Shown here in pieces: positions 1 through 5,461 of a stretch of DNA of 10,925 bases. Origin of the DNA: Oscillospiraceae bacterium. GTDB taxonomy: Bacteria > Bacillota > Clostridia > Oscillospirales > Ruminococcaceae. A program made the position numbers and the translations under genes. The DNA lies in assembly GCA_003516865.1 (NCBI GenBank), contig DPBR01000031.1, positions 1 to 10,925 of the forward strand, read 5' to 3'. The notes under the pieces are model-generated. The model had not been told where the DNA came from and made no database searches. It saw nothing but the letters and a program-made list of their open reading frames with translations. Position 1 is the first letter of the stretch; each line of letters starts with the position of its first letter.

Positions 1-34
1 TCGGTCCGGGGTTCGAGTCCCTGTTGGCGCACCA
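1..34 (+). tRNA. tRNA, 3' end only (isotype not determinable)
   Basis: The window opens inside a tRNA gene. Visible are a five-pair T stem (7-11 with 19-23, one G-T pair) around a seven-base loop TTCGAGT (12-18), the 3' acceptor strand TTGGCGC (24-30), discriminator A and an encoded CCA (32-34). The anticodon lies upstream of the window, so the amino acid cannot be read. The matching 5' acceptor strand should read close to GCGCCAA. Confidence 0.9.
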
Positions 35-36
35 TT

Positions 37-62
37 CGCTGAATTCACGTTCAGCGTTTTTT
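37..62 (+). terminator. Rho-independent terminator between the two tRNAs
   Basis: Seven-base arms CGCTGAA (37-43) and TTCAGCG (50-56) enclose a six-base loop and are followed directly by six T residues (57-62). It lies three bases after the first tRNA and just before tRNA-Trp, so tRNA-Trp either has its own promoter or depends on read-through and processing. The T tract overlaps the approach to tRNA-Trp. Confidence 0.7.
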
Positions 63-65
63 AAT

Positions 66-141
66 AGGGGTATAGTTCAGTTGGTAGAACGACGGTCTCC
101 AAAACCGTATGTCATGGGTTCAAGTCCTATTGCCCCTGCCA
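66..141 (+). tRNA. tRNA-Trp (anticodon CCA)
   Basis: A complete 76-nt cloverleaf. The acceptor AGGGGTA pairs with TGCCCCT (one G-T pair), with discriminator G and encoded CCA. The anticodon stem ACGGT/ACCGT (92-96, 104-108) holds the loop CTCCAAA with anticodon CCA at 99-101. The T loop is TTCAAGT. The anticodon reads UGG, so this is the tryptophan tRNA. In many Firmicutes secE-nusG follow this tRNA; here a terminator and decayed DNA follow instead. Confidence 0.97.
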
Positions 142-148
142 TGTATTA

Positions 149-184
149 AACCGCATTGCTAAACGCTTTGCGGTTGTTTTATTT
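149..184 (+). terminator. Rho-independent terminator after tRNA-Trp
   Basis: Arms AACCGCA (149-155) and TGCGGTT (169-175) form a seven-pair stem with a 13-base loop, followed by a T-rich run (177-184, interrupted by one A). It starts eight bases after the tRNA CCA end and would end the tRNA transcript. Confidence 0.7.
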
Positions 185-215
185 CCTTCATAACAAGCGC
201 TCGGAATCGTGATTT

Positions 216-253
216 GGTCACACTTCGGTCACACATAAGTCAATTGGTCACAT
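216..253. repeat. Three GGTCACA(C/T) direct repeats
   Basis: The octamer GGTCACAC occurs at 216-223 and 227-234, and GGTCACAT at 246-253, all in the same direction within 38 bases. They lie about 30 bases after the tRNA-Trp terminator. Short clustered direct repeats next to a tRNA can be arm-type binding sites of tyrosine integrases or operator repeats. No integrase gene and no second copy of the tRNA 3' end are in the window, so the role is open. Apart from the 50-bp repeat at 313-362 I see nothing else in 185-455. Confidence 0.5.
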
Positions 254-312
254 AAAATATAGACGGTGGGTCAACTTTGAGCCGCCGGATTGTTCTAGGA
301 ACGATAAAAATT

Positions 313-362
313 AAGTGAGTGAATGAAAAAGGCGAAGCCTTTAATTATGCGGTGTTGCCTTA
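313..362 (+). repeat. 50-bp dispersed repeat, copy 1
   Basis: A 50-base unit starting AAGTGAGTGAATGA and ending GCGGTGTTGCCTTA. It matches copy 2 (1298-1347) at 44 of 50 positions and copy 3 (8117-8166) at 41 of 50, without gaps. It holds a small hairpin core (AAAGGC, GAA, GCCTTT). It lies between the tRNA-Trp region and the AraC pseudogene. No flanking duplication is evident at this copy. Confidence 0.85.
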
Positions 363-455
363 ATCATCTGAAGATAAAACGCCGCTCGCCAAGCCGCGTT
401 CTCAGTTCGCCCAGAACGCAAGAGAAGCTGCCAAGCTTTTCATAATTTCTTTCTA

Positions 456-860
456 TCACACAACCTCCCTGTTCCTCATACGTTCTTGTTTCGGCGTAAG
501 TCCGCGCCATTTTTATATGTCTGTATAAAGTGGCTGCAATCAAAAAATCCTGTTTTCTGAGCAATATAATCCAAATCATAATCAGAATTTAAGAGTAAAT
601 CCTGCGCTTTATTCAACCGAATATATTTGATATACTCCTTGCAGGAACGGCCGTAATTTTCACGAAAAAGCCTTGCAAAATTCTAATAACTCATATGACA
701 CATTTCCGCCAGCTGCCGCACCTCCAACGGTTCGGCGGAATGAGTGTCAATATATTTCAGAATATGATAAAACGACAAACCGATATCCGAGTGTTTTTCA
801 CGCTGAATAACGCCGTTTTTTTCAACTCCTCTTGCAATTTCAATCAGCAAAATTGCAGAA
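456..860 (-). pseudogene. AraC-family transcriptional regulator, decayed
   Basis: Reading leftward, the frame open from about 860 to 683 gives an AraC-like linker and first HTH half (about IARGVEKNGVIQ ... LEVRQLAEMCHMSY). A TAG at 685-683 interrupts it, then the same frame resumes with the typical second part: NFARLFRENYGRS, CKEYIKYIRLNKAQDLLL, DYDLDYIAQKTGFFDCSHFIQTYK. At the T5 run (510-514 on the plus strand) one base is missing; shifting frame there restores WRGLTPKQERM and a normal stop at 458-456. The N-terminal sensing domain is absent, cut off where epimerase-like sequence on the other strand begins. One nonsense codon, one frameshift and a 5' deletion make this a pseudogene. AraC identity is firm from the FDCSHF and W-R-G-x-TP pattern. 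Its place beside sugar genes suggests it once controlled them. Confidence 0.85.
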
Positions 861-1040
861 GGCGTGTGGTCGTATATCCAAAAATATGTGATTGACAAAA
901 AGACAGGAGAATGGATTGAAGATATTTCTCCCGACAACACGGCAATGCCAAATCAAGCCTTGGCGCACGCTTAGAAATGTCCTTATCACAACGGAAGAAT
1001 GTGCATTGAGATGATTCGCAGACTTTCAGCGGTTTCATAA
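855..1040 (+). pseudogene. Cellobiose 2-epimerase (AGE family), C-terminal remnant
   Basis: The plus frame from about 855 reads AEGVWSYIQKYVIDKKTGEW, then about 15 residues, then a TAG at 972-974, then KCPYHNGRMCIEMIRRL and a TAA at 1038-1040. W-x(5)-IDK-x-TGEW followed by W-KCPYHN-R-C-E-IRRL is the C-terminal signature of AGE-family epimerases, especially cellobiose 2-epimerase, which in family members epimerises the reducing glucose of cellobiose or mannobiose. The TAG sits where the family has Trp, so it looks like a TGG to TAG change. About the last 60 of some 400 codons remain; the 5' part is deleted at the junction with the AraC relic. The next relic starts 17 bases downstream, like an old operon. 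Identity rests on recalled family patterns, not a search. Confidence 0.75.
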
Positions 1041-1057
1041 AATAGTGGGGTATATCG

Positions 1058-1590
1058 ATGCAGAACACAGTTAATTCCAACGCGACAGAAAAAGCAAAAG
1101 CGCTTCTGAATTTCCTTTCGGATACCGCAGGAAAAGCAATCGTCACCGGACAGCTTACCCAGACAAATCCAATGGAAGAAATTGACTATATTAAAAGCAA
1201 AACGGGAAAAGAACCTCTCCTTCGCGGATTTGAGATGCTTTGAAGGAATACTTGATGTATTTCGAGGAGTTTTCGGGCAATATGGCGGAAAAATATCAAG
1301 CGAGTAAATGATAAAGGCGAAGCCGATAATTGTGCGGTGTTGCCTTAGAAAAATATGCAAAAACAGATTACCGCGAGGACTACGACAAGCTTGTTGCCGC
1401 GACAACAAAAAATAAAGCTGCCGCTCTTGCGGAAGTTGGATATATTCCCGATATTGAAACGCTTGAGCGGTCGCATACGCCTTGGGCTTATTATATGACT
1501 TGGTCGAAAGAATTTTGCGTCGGCGAGCAATATAACTCAACGGCGCAGCTGCAAAAAATGTATGCGAGCGAGTATGCGATTATGCTATAA
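1058..1590 (+). pseudogene. GH26 beta-mannanase-like gene, decayed and interrupted
   Basis: The first part (1058-1240) has no signal peptide and reads like the start of a GH26 domain: ATEKAKALLNFLSDTAGKAIVTGQ, then YIKSKTGKEPLLRGFEML, ending at TGA 1241-1243. From 1243 a different frame gives KEYLMYFEEFSGNMAEKY, is broken at 1297-1347 by the 50-bp repeat, and continues as AKTDYREDYDKLVAATT, then ALAEVGYIPDIETL, TPWAYYMTWSKEFC and a stop at 1588-1590. That last part resembles the GH26 C terminus; the Glu of ALAEVG is the likely nucleophile. The central barrel, including the expected acid/base Glu, is missing, so there is an internal deletion with frameshift near 1240. GH26 enzymes cut beta-1,4-mannan. 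Together with the epimerase relic it points to a lost mannan-utilisation locus. The family call is from pattern memory. Confidence 0.75.
1298..1347 (+). mobile_element. 50-bp dispersed repeat, copy 2, inserted in the GH26 relic
   Basis: The same 50-base unit as at 313-362 and 8117-8166 (44 and 45 of 50 matches). It is flanked by an exact 9-base direct repeat GAAAAATAT (1288-1296 and 1348-1356). Removing bases 1297-1356 rejoins the frame exactly as ...NMAEKY-AKTDYRED..., which supports insertion with duplication of the target. The unit brings a TGA (1309-1311) into the host frame. It is far too short to code for its own movement. Confidence 0.75.
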
Positions 1591-1632
1591 CCACAGCGAT
1601 ATATCGGTGAGGCTTCGCCAAATGAAATTTGA
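1591..1632. repeat. Miniature repeat debris with palindrome and ATGAAATTTGA
   Basis: Directly after the GH26 relic's stop come a perfect 10-base palindrome CGATATATCG (1597-1606), a GGCTTCGCC mini-hairpin (1611-1619) and ATGAAATTTGA (1622-1632). The last occurs again at 1896-1906, just before the RNA methyltransferase. The GGC-TTC-GCC core resembles the reverse complement of the core of the 50-bp repeat. It looks like the end of another short non-coding repeat that may also have cut off the GH26 3' end. Function unknown. Confidence 0.4.
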
Positions 1633-1665
1633 CTAAAAAAGCGGTTGTAAATTGTAATTCGATTT

Positions 1666-1710
1666 TCGCTCCCGATAATATTAGGGGGCGATTTTCGTTA
1701 TCGGGCTTTT
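1666..1710 (+). terminator. Two overlapping alternative hairpins, terminator-like
   Basis: Hairpin A pairs TCGCTCCC (1666-1673) with GGGGGCGA (1684-1691) and is followed by TTTT. Hairpin B pairs CCCGATAA (1671-1678) with TTATCGGG (1698-1705) and is followed by C-TTTT. They share CCC at 1671-1673, so only one can form in an RNA at a time. Placed after the GH26 relic and before the promoter-like boxes, it most simply served as the terminator of the old operon. Confidence 0.5.
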
Positions 1711-1734
1711 ACACAAAAAATGCTGTCTAAAGTA

Positions 1735-1763
1735 TTGAAGATTTTGCGAAATTATGGTATAAT
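1735..1763 (+). promoter_or_regulatory. Putative sigma-A promoter upstream of the RNA methyltransferase
   Basis: TTGAAG (1735-1740), a 17-base spacer and TATAAT (1758-1763) preceded by TGG, so also an extended -10. It lies about 190 bases before the methyltransferase start. The -10 is the left arm of a 10-base inverted repeat (1758-1767 with 1774-1783). Confidence 0.5.
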
Positions 1764-1874
1764 AAACTCAAGCGTTTATTATACATCAAAATGTCCTCGC
1801 ACATACGTGAATCAAGGATTTGCTCCGTGTGTATCGGACAATTATACCATAACGCTTCGCTTTTATGGTATAAT
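1752..1874. repeat. Inverted-repeat cluster built on TTATGGTATAAT
   Basis: The 12-mer TTATGGTATAAT occurs directly at 1752-1763 and 1863-1874 and inverted at 1841-1852 (ATTATACCATAA). The inverted and second direct copies form a perfect 12-bp palindrome with a 10-base centre. The first and the inverted copy bound a 101-base segment like terminal inverted repeats. Each copy contains a TGN-TATAAT extended -10, so promoter-like signals point in both directions. The copy at 1863-1874 could also serve the methyltransferase gene. Together with the hairpins before it this makes up most of the gene-free stretch 1591-1954. Confidence 0.6.
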
Positions 1875-1954
1875 GATTTTAACAGAATTTCGACGATGAA
1901 ATTTGATTTGCCTTAATGAAAACACGATTTCACAACATAGAAAGCGAGGATATT

Positions 1955-3112
1955 ATGAAAAACAAGACTTGTCCCGTTGCGAAAAAATGCAGCGGCTGTC
2001 AGCTTTCAAATATGAATTACGCGCAGCAGCTTGAGTATAAGCAAAAGGACGCTGAAAAGCTGCTTGGCGGTTTCGGAAAGGTTAATCCGATTATTCCTAT
2101 GGAAAATCCCTACAACTACCGCAACAAGGTTCAGGCGGTTTTCCGAAGCGACAGAAACGGCAGGATTATTTCGGGCGTTTTTCAGTCCGCGAGAAACGGA
2201 ATTGTCGGCGTTGACAGGTGTTTTCTGAATGATGAAAAAGCGGACGAAATAATCGTCGGCATAAGAGAACTTCTGCGTTCGTTTAAAATTCAGCCTTACG
2301 ATATCGGAACGGGGCGCGGTTTTTTGCGGCACGTTCTCGTTCGCGTCGGGAAGAAAAGCGGTGAAATTCTCGTGACTTTGGTCGGCGCAAGCCATATGTT
2401 CCCGAAAAAACACGATTTTGTTTCCGCGCTTGTGAAGAAATTCCCCGAAATAACAACGGTTACATTTTCCGTTAACACAAATCCCGAAATGCTCCTGCTC
2501 GGCGATAACGACGAGACGCTTTTCGGGAACGGATACATTGTCGACGAGCTTTGCGGGAAGAGGTTTCGGATATCGCCGCGTTCATTTTATCAGATAAATT
2601 CGGTTCAGACGGAAAAGCTCTATAATTACGCGATAAATGAGGCAAATCTTCGCAAAACGGATAATATTCTCGACGCGTACAGCGGCGTCGGGACAATCGG
2701 AATTATCGCTTCGGATTACGTTAAATCGGTGCAGGGAGTCGAGTATAATGCGGCGGCGGTTCGTGACGCTGTGAAGAATTGCGCTGAAAATGGATTAACG
2801 CGGAAAATCGCGTTCAACAAGGCGGACGCGGGGGATTTTCTCCGTGAAAAGGCGAAGAACGGCACATTTTACGACGTTGTGTTTATGGACCCTGCGAGAG
2901 CGGGCGCGGACAGGAAGTTTCTCAATTCGCTTTTGAAAATTCAGCCCGCGCGGATTGTTTATATCTCGTGCAATCCCGCAACGCTTTCGCGCGACCTGAA
3001 AACGCTCGCGAAATATTACGATATAACCGATATCCAGCCGTTCGATATGTTCCCGCACACAAGGCACGTTGAGTGCGTGGTTTCGATGTCAAAGACACAG
3101 GACAATTCATAA
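1955..3112 (+). CDS. 23S rRNA (uracil-5-)-methyltransferase, RlmD/TrmA family (COG2265)
   Basis: SAM-dependent enzyme of the family that methylates C5 of uridine in 23S rRNA or tRNA, in the cytoplasm. I start it at ATG 1955 (385 aa), because GAGG sits five bases before it; the ATG at 1916 has no ribosome site. C6, C12, C15 and C89 fit the [4Fe-4S] ligands. There is no N-terminal TRAM domain. The SAM site is DAYSGVGTIG (240-249), followed by MDPARAG (311-317), the catalytic Cys339 in YISCNPATLSRDL, and the C-terminal FPHTRHVE with the general-base Glu373. All key residues are present, so it should be active. The exact target base (747, 1939 or tRNA 54) cannot be told from sequence, so no gene symbol is given. 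It seems monocistronic. Confidence 0.93.
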   Translation: MKNKTCPVAKKCSGCQLSNMNYAQQLEYKQKDAEKLLGGFGKVNPIIPMENPYNYRNKVQAVFRSDRNGRIISGVFQSARNGIVGVDRCFLNDEKADEIIVGIRELLRSFKIQPYDIGTGRGFLRHVLVRVGKKSGEILVTLVGASHMFPKKHDFVSALVKKFPEITTVTFSVNTNPEMLLLGDNDETLFGNGYIVDELCGKRFRISPRSFYQINSVQTEKLYNYAINEANLRKTDNILDAYSGVGTIGIIASDYVKSVQGVEYNAAAVRDAVKNCAENGLTRKIAFNKADAGDFLREKAKNGTFYDVVFMDPARAGADRKFLNSLLKIQPARIVYISCNPATLSRDLKTLAKYYDITDIQPFDMFPHTRHVECVVSMSKTQDNS

Positions 3113-3177
3113 GTTTCAGCTGATGATTTTGACTTAATTATCGAATAATCAGAAAGCTCGAATTTAATGGAGATATT

Positions 3178-3906
3178 ATGGAAAAAAATAAAAATAAGAC
3201 AAAATATATTCCGCTTGCCATATTAGGTTTGTTTATTTTTCAAACTTTTGCAAGTAAGTTAGGTGGTTTCATTGCTGATTTATTTCAATATGAAGCGATT
3301 GATAAAGATGGGACATTTATGAGTGTTTCCGTTCACCACATTGTTCAGATGATTGCGGCTTTAGTACTTATATTTGTTATTAGCAAGAAAAGTGATTTGG
3401 ATTTTTGGTTAAAACCAAGGTTAAATAAGAGCGGAATACTATATACGGCAATTTTTGCAATCGTTATTTTAATATATGTTCTTATTAGTTATGTTGTTGG
3501 TTATTCGCTTAATACAATTGCGCCATATGAATATGAGTTAAATATATCGAATGTTTTAGGAACATTAGGATTTCAGCTGCTTTTATCGGGAACATCAGAA
3601 GAAATTTTGTTTAGAGCGCTTCCTATTACTGTTCTTGGCGGATTTATTTGCAAAGAAAAAAAGAGTTATACAGTTATTATTGTAATAGCCTCGGTACTGT
3701 TTTCTGCTGCGCATATCCGGTGGACATTGTTTCCCGTTTCAATATCTTTTTCATGGTTTCAACTGATTTATGCGTTTATATTAGGTATAGCGTATGGACT
3801 AACATATGTGAAATCCAAAAGTATAATTTATCCTATGATTATGCACGGATTAAGCAATTTCTTTATGGTTGGAATGGGATATATATTTATGGCTGTGATG
3901 CGCTAA
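3178..3906 (+). CDS. CPBP family intramembrane metalloprotease
   Basis: A 242-aa polytopic membrane protein of the CPBP (Abi, Rce1-like) family. The three motifs are present: EEILFR (141-146), FSAAH (175-179) and HGLSN (His223, Asn227), which in the family carry the glutamate base and the metal or catalytic histidines. About six to seven hydrophobic segments are visible. GGAG lies five bases before the ATG. Family members range from CAAX-like prenyl protein proteases to bacteriocin self-immunity proteins; no bacteriocin gene is seen nearby, so the substrate is unknown. The gene is markedly richer in A/T than its neighbours (many ATA, TTA and AAT codons), which suggests a different history, perhaps transfer. 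It runs 65 bases behind the methyltransferase and converges on the HD-GYP gene. Confidence 0.88.
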   Translation: MEKNKNKTKYIPLAILGLFIFQTFASKLGGFIADLFQYEAIDKDGTFMSVSVHHIVQMIAALVLIFVISKKSDLDFWLKPRLNKSGILYTAIFAIVILIYVLISYVVGYSLNTIAPYEYELNISNVLGTLGFQLLLSGTSEEILFRALPITVLGGFICKEKKSYTVIIVIASVLFSAAHIRWTLFPVSISFSWFQLIYAFILGIAYGLTYVKSKSIIYPMIMHGLSNFFMVGMGYIFMAVMR

Positions 3907-3928
3907 GAAATAAAAGCTTCTCGAAGAA

Positions 3929-3944
3929 TAACGGGATTCCGTTA
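3929..3944. terminator. Weak bidirectional hairpin between convergent genes
   Basis: TAACGG (3929-3934) and CCGTTA (3939-3944) form a six-pair stem with a four-base loop in the 64 bases between the two convergent stops. A- and T-rich flanks exist on both sides but no clean T run, so termination is only plausible. Confidence 0.3.
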
Positions 3945-3970
3945 AATTGTGATGAGGGCTGTTTGTATAA

Positions 3971-5302
3971 TCAGAAAGTCAGAATAAACGAGCCTCCGAG
4001 GACCTTTTCGGGTTCAGCCTCAATCTCGCTCATAAGCTGTTCAACCTCATCTCTTGAGTCGAGGAAAATCTCGACGAGGCGGGGGTCGAAATCGGTTCCG
4101 CTGCCGTTTTTGATGATATCGAAGCACTTTTCAACGGGCATTGCGTCGCGGTAGCATCTTTTCTGCGAAACCGCGTCGAACACGTCCGCGATAGCCATAA
4201 TTCTTGCGTGAAGCGGGATATTTTCGCCCGAAAGACCGACGGGATAACCTTTTCCGTTATATTTTTCGTGATGATATCTTGCGACTTCAAAAGCAATTCT
4301 CCTGAATTCATCATTGTCGATATCGCAAAACGTGTGTCTTATAATCTCCGCGCCGTCGGCTGCGTGTTTTTTCATAATAGCATACTCTTCATCGGTGAGC
4401 TTTCCGGGCTTTTGGAGAATACTGTCCGGCGTTGCGATTTTCCCAATATCGTGAAGCGGAGCGGCGTTTTTGACGTTGGTGATATAGTCCTTGCTGAGAT
4501 GCCTGCGGTAATACCTGTCCTCGCTCATTTTCTTCAGCATCAGATTGACATAAGCCTTTGTGCGCTTGATATGACCGCCCGTGTTGTTATCTCTGCTTTC
4601 AACCATTGTCGCGAAGCCGTCCACCATATCGTCTTTATGCATGGTGAGCTTTTTTATCGCGGGGTCCTCGAAGTCGATGTAAATACCGAGCATAAGGATT
4701 GTCGGGAACAGCGAGGTGAGGAGAACCTCGGGGAAGATAATCTGAGTTACGAGTATAACGCCCGCGATGATGATAAACGAAAGCGTTCCCATAACCTTGT
4801 CGTTTGTGAGGAAATGCCGTCTTGAAATGACAAAAAGCAGGATTAATCCATAGTAGAACACAACCGTTCCATAGCACGCATAAACCGAAAGACCCATTGA
4901 ATACCGCGTTGTCACGCCGTCGATATATTCAAGTCCGCCGATACCCGCTATAACGATTATCAGGGAAATCAGTCCGGGAATACCGAGTAAAATCGCTCTT
5001 CTTTTTCGGCTAAAACCAAGAAGCTGACCGAAAATATACAATGACGTTGCGATAACCGTGAGGTCCATAAAGATGAAGAACAAAAGGTGAGCGCCCTTGT
5101 TTACAAATTCGGGAACAATATCCGCGTTGTTGACGGACCACGCAGTAAATCCGTCGAAGAAAACCGCCAAAGGTGTCAAAACCAGAAGCGCGTCAAAAAA
5201 CCTGTTGCACTTGATTTTGCTGTGGCGAGTCTGTTTGATATAAGAGATTACAATGTACAATATTACCATTAAACAGCCGAGTTGAAGCTTAAAATAAAGC
5301 AT
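3971..5302 (-). CDS. Membrane HD-GYP domain protein (probable c-di-GMP phosphodiesterase)
   Basis: I choose ATG 5302 (443 aa); an upstream in-frame TTG at 5308 is too close to the AAAGGA site. Numbering from that TTG: residues 10-210 hold about six to seven hydrophobic segments, a membrane sensor module I cannot name. The HD-GYP domain fills about 225-420, with His246 (GGHIKRT), HDIGK (286-290), KKH (His315), HH (346-347), GKGYP (352-356) and ADVFDA (373-378). These are the metal-binding and signature residues of HD-GYP enzymes, which hydrolyse cyclic di-GMP to pGpG or GMP; the GYP triplet is intact. It is single-gene, with its own strong promoter at 5356-5384. Partner cyclases are not in the window. 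A different cyclic dinucleotide substrate is possible. Confidence 0.93.
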   Translation of the reverse strand: MLYFKLQLGCLMVILYIVISYIKQTRHSKIKCNRFFDALLVLTPLAVFFDGFTAWSVNNADIVPEFVNKGAHLLFFIFMDLTVIATSLYIFGQLLGFSRKRRAILLGIPGLISLIIVIAGIGGLEYIDGVTTRYSMGLSVYACYGTVVFYYGLILLFVISRRHFLTNDKVMGTLSFIIIAGVILVTQIIFPEVLLTSLFPTILMLGIYIDFEDPAIKKLTMHKDDMVDGFATMVESRDNNTGGHIKRTKAYVNLMLKKMSEDRYYRRHLSKDYITNVKNAAPLHDIGKIATPDSILQKPGKLTDEEYAIMKKHAADGAEIIRHTFCDIDNDEFRRIAFEVARYHHEKYNGKGYPVGLSGENIPLHARIMAIADVFDAVSQKRCYRDAMPVEKCFDIIKNGSGTDFDPRLVEIFLDSRDEVEQLMSEIEAEPEKVLGGSFILTF

Positions 5303-5355
5303 TTTCAATATTCCTTTCAGCTAAAAGAAAAATAGCGCATAAAATTTATACATTA

Positions 5356-5384
5356 ATTATAATCCCAAATCCAATTTTTGTCAA
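5356..5384 (-). promoter_or_regulatory. Consensus sigma-A promoter of the HD-GYP gene
   Basis: On the minus strand TTGACA (5384-5379), a 17-base spacer and TATAAT (5361-5356), both perfect consensus. Transcription would start near 5349, giving a leader of about 47 bases before the ATG at 5302. Confidence 0.85.
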
Positions 5385-5412
5385 TAGGTTAAGCCAATTT
5401 GTACGGAAACCG

Positions 5413-5444
5413 ACAAAGCCGGCTGAAAATTCAGTCGGCTTTGT
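5413..5444 (-). terminator. Terminator of the feo operon
   Basis: A 32-base near-perfect inverted repeat, ACAAAGCC... with ...GGCTTTGT, up to 15 pairs (one G-T) around the centre. It lies 18 bases beyond the Cys-rich peptide's stop. On the minus strand the stem ends in CTTTGT followed by CGGTTT, a modest T tract. It also separates the feo operon from the HD-GYP promoter. Confidence 0.75.
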
Positions 5445-5461
5445 TTGTGATAATCAGAGCG

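Noticed and set aside
364..579. 71-codon minus-strand frame near the tRNA region.
   Set aside because: It is the out-of-frame continuation of the frameshifted AraC pseudogene, not a separate gene.
683..974. TAG codons at conserved positions in two neighbouring reading frames (685-683 and 972-974), and no intact gene here ending in TAG, which could suggest TAG recoded as an amino acid.
   Set aside because: Both frames also carry deletions or frameshifts, so they are pseudogenes; seven complete genes are too few to read meaning into stop choice, and no suppressor tRNA is visible.
1784..1840. Hairpin ACATACG/CGTGTGT in the segment bounded by the 12-bp repeats, considered as a structured RNA.
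   Set aside because: Only seven pairs with one G-T and an 18-base loop, and no matching RNA family; not strong enough to call.
4208..4825. Long plus-strand open frame opposite the HD-GYP gene.
   Set aside because: The minus strand carries a complete HD-GYP protein with all signature residues and a consensus promoter; the plus frame has no ribosome site or family pattern.
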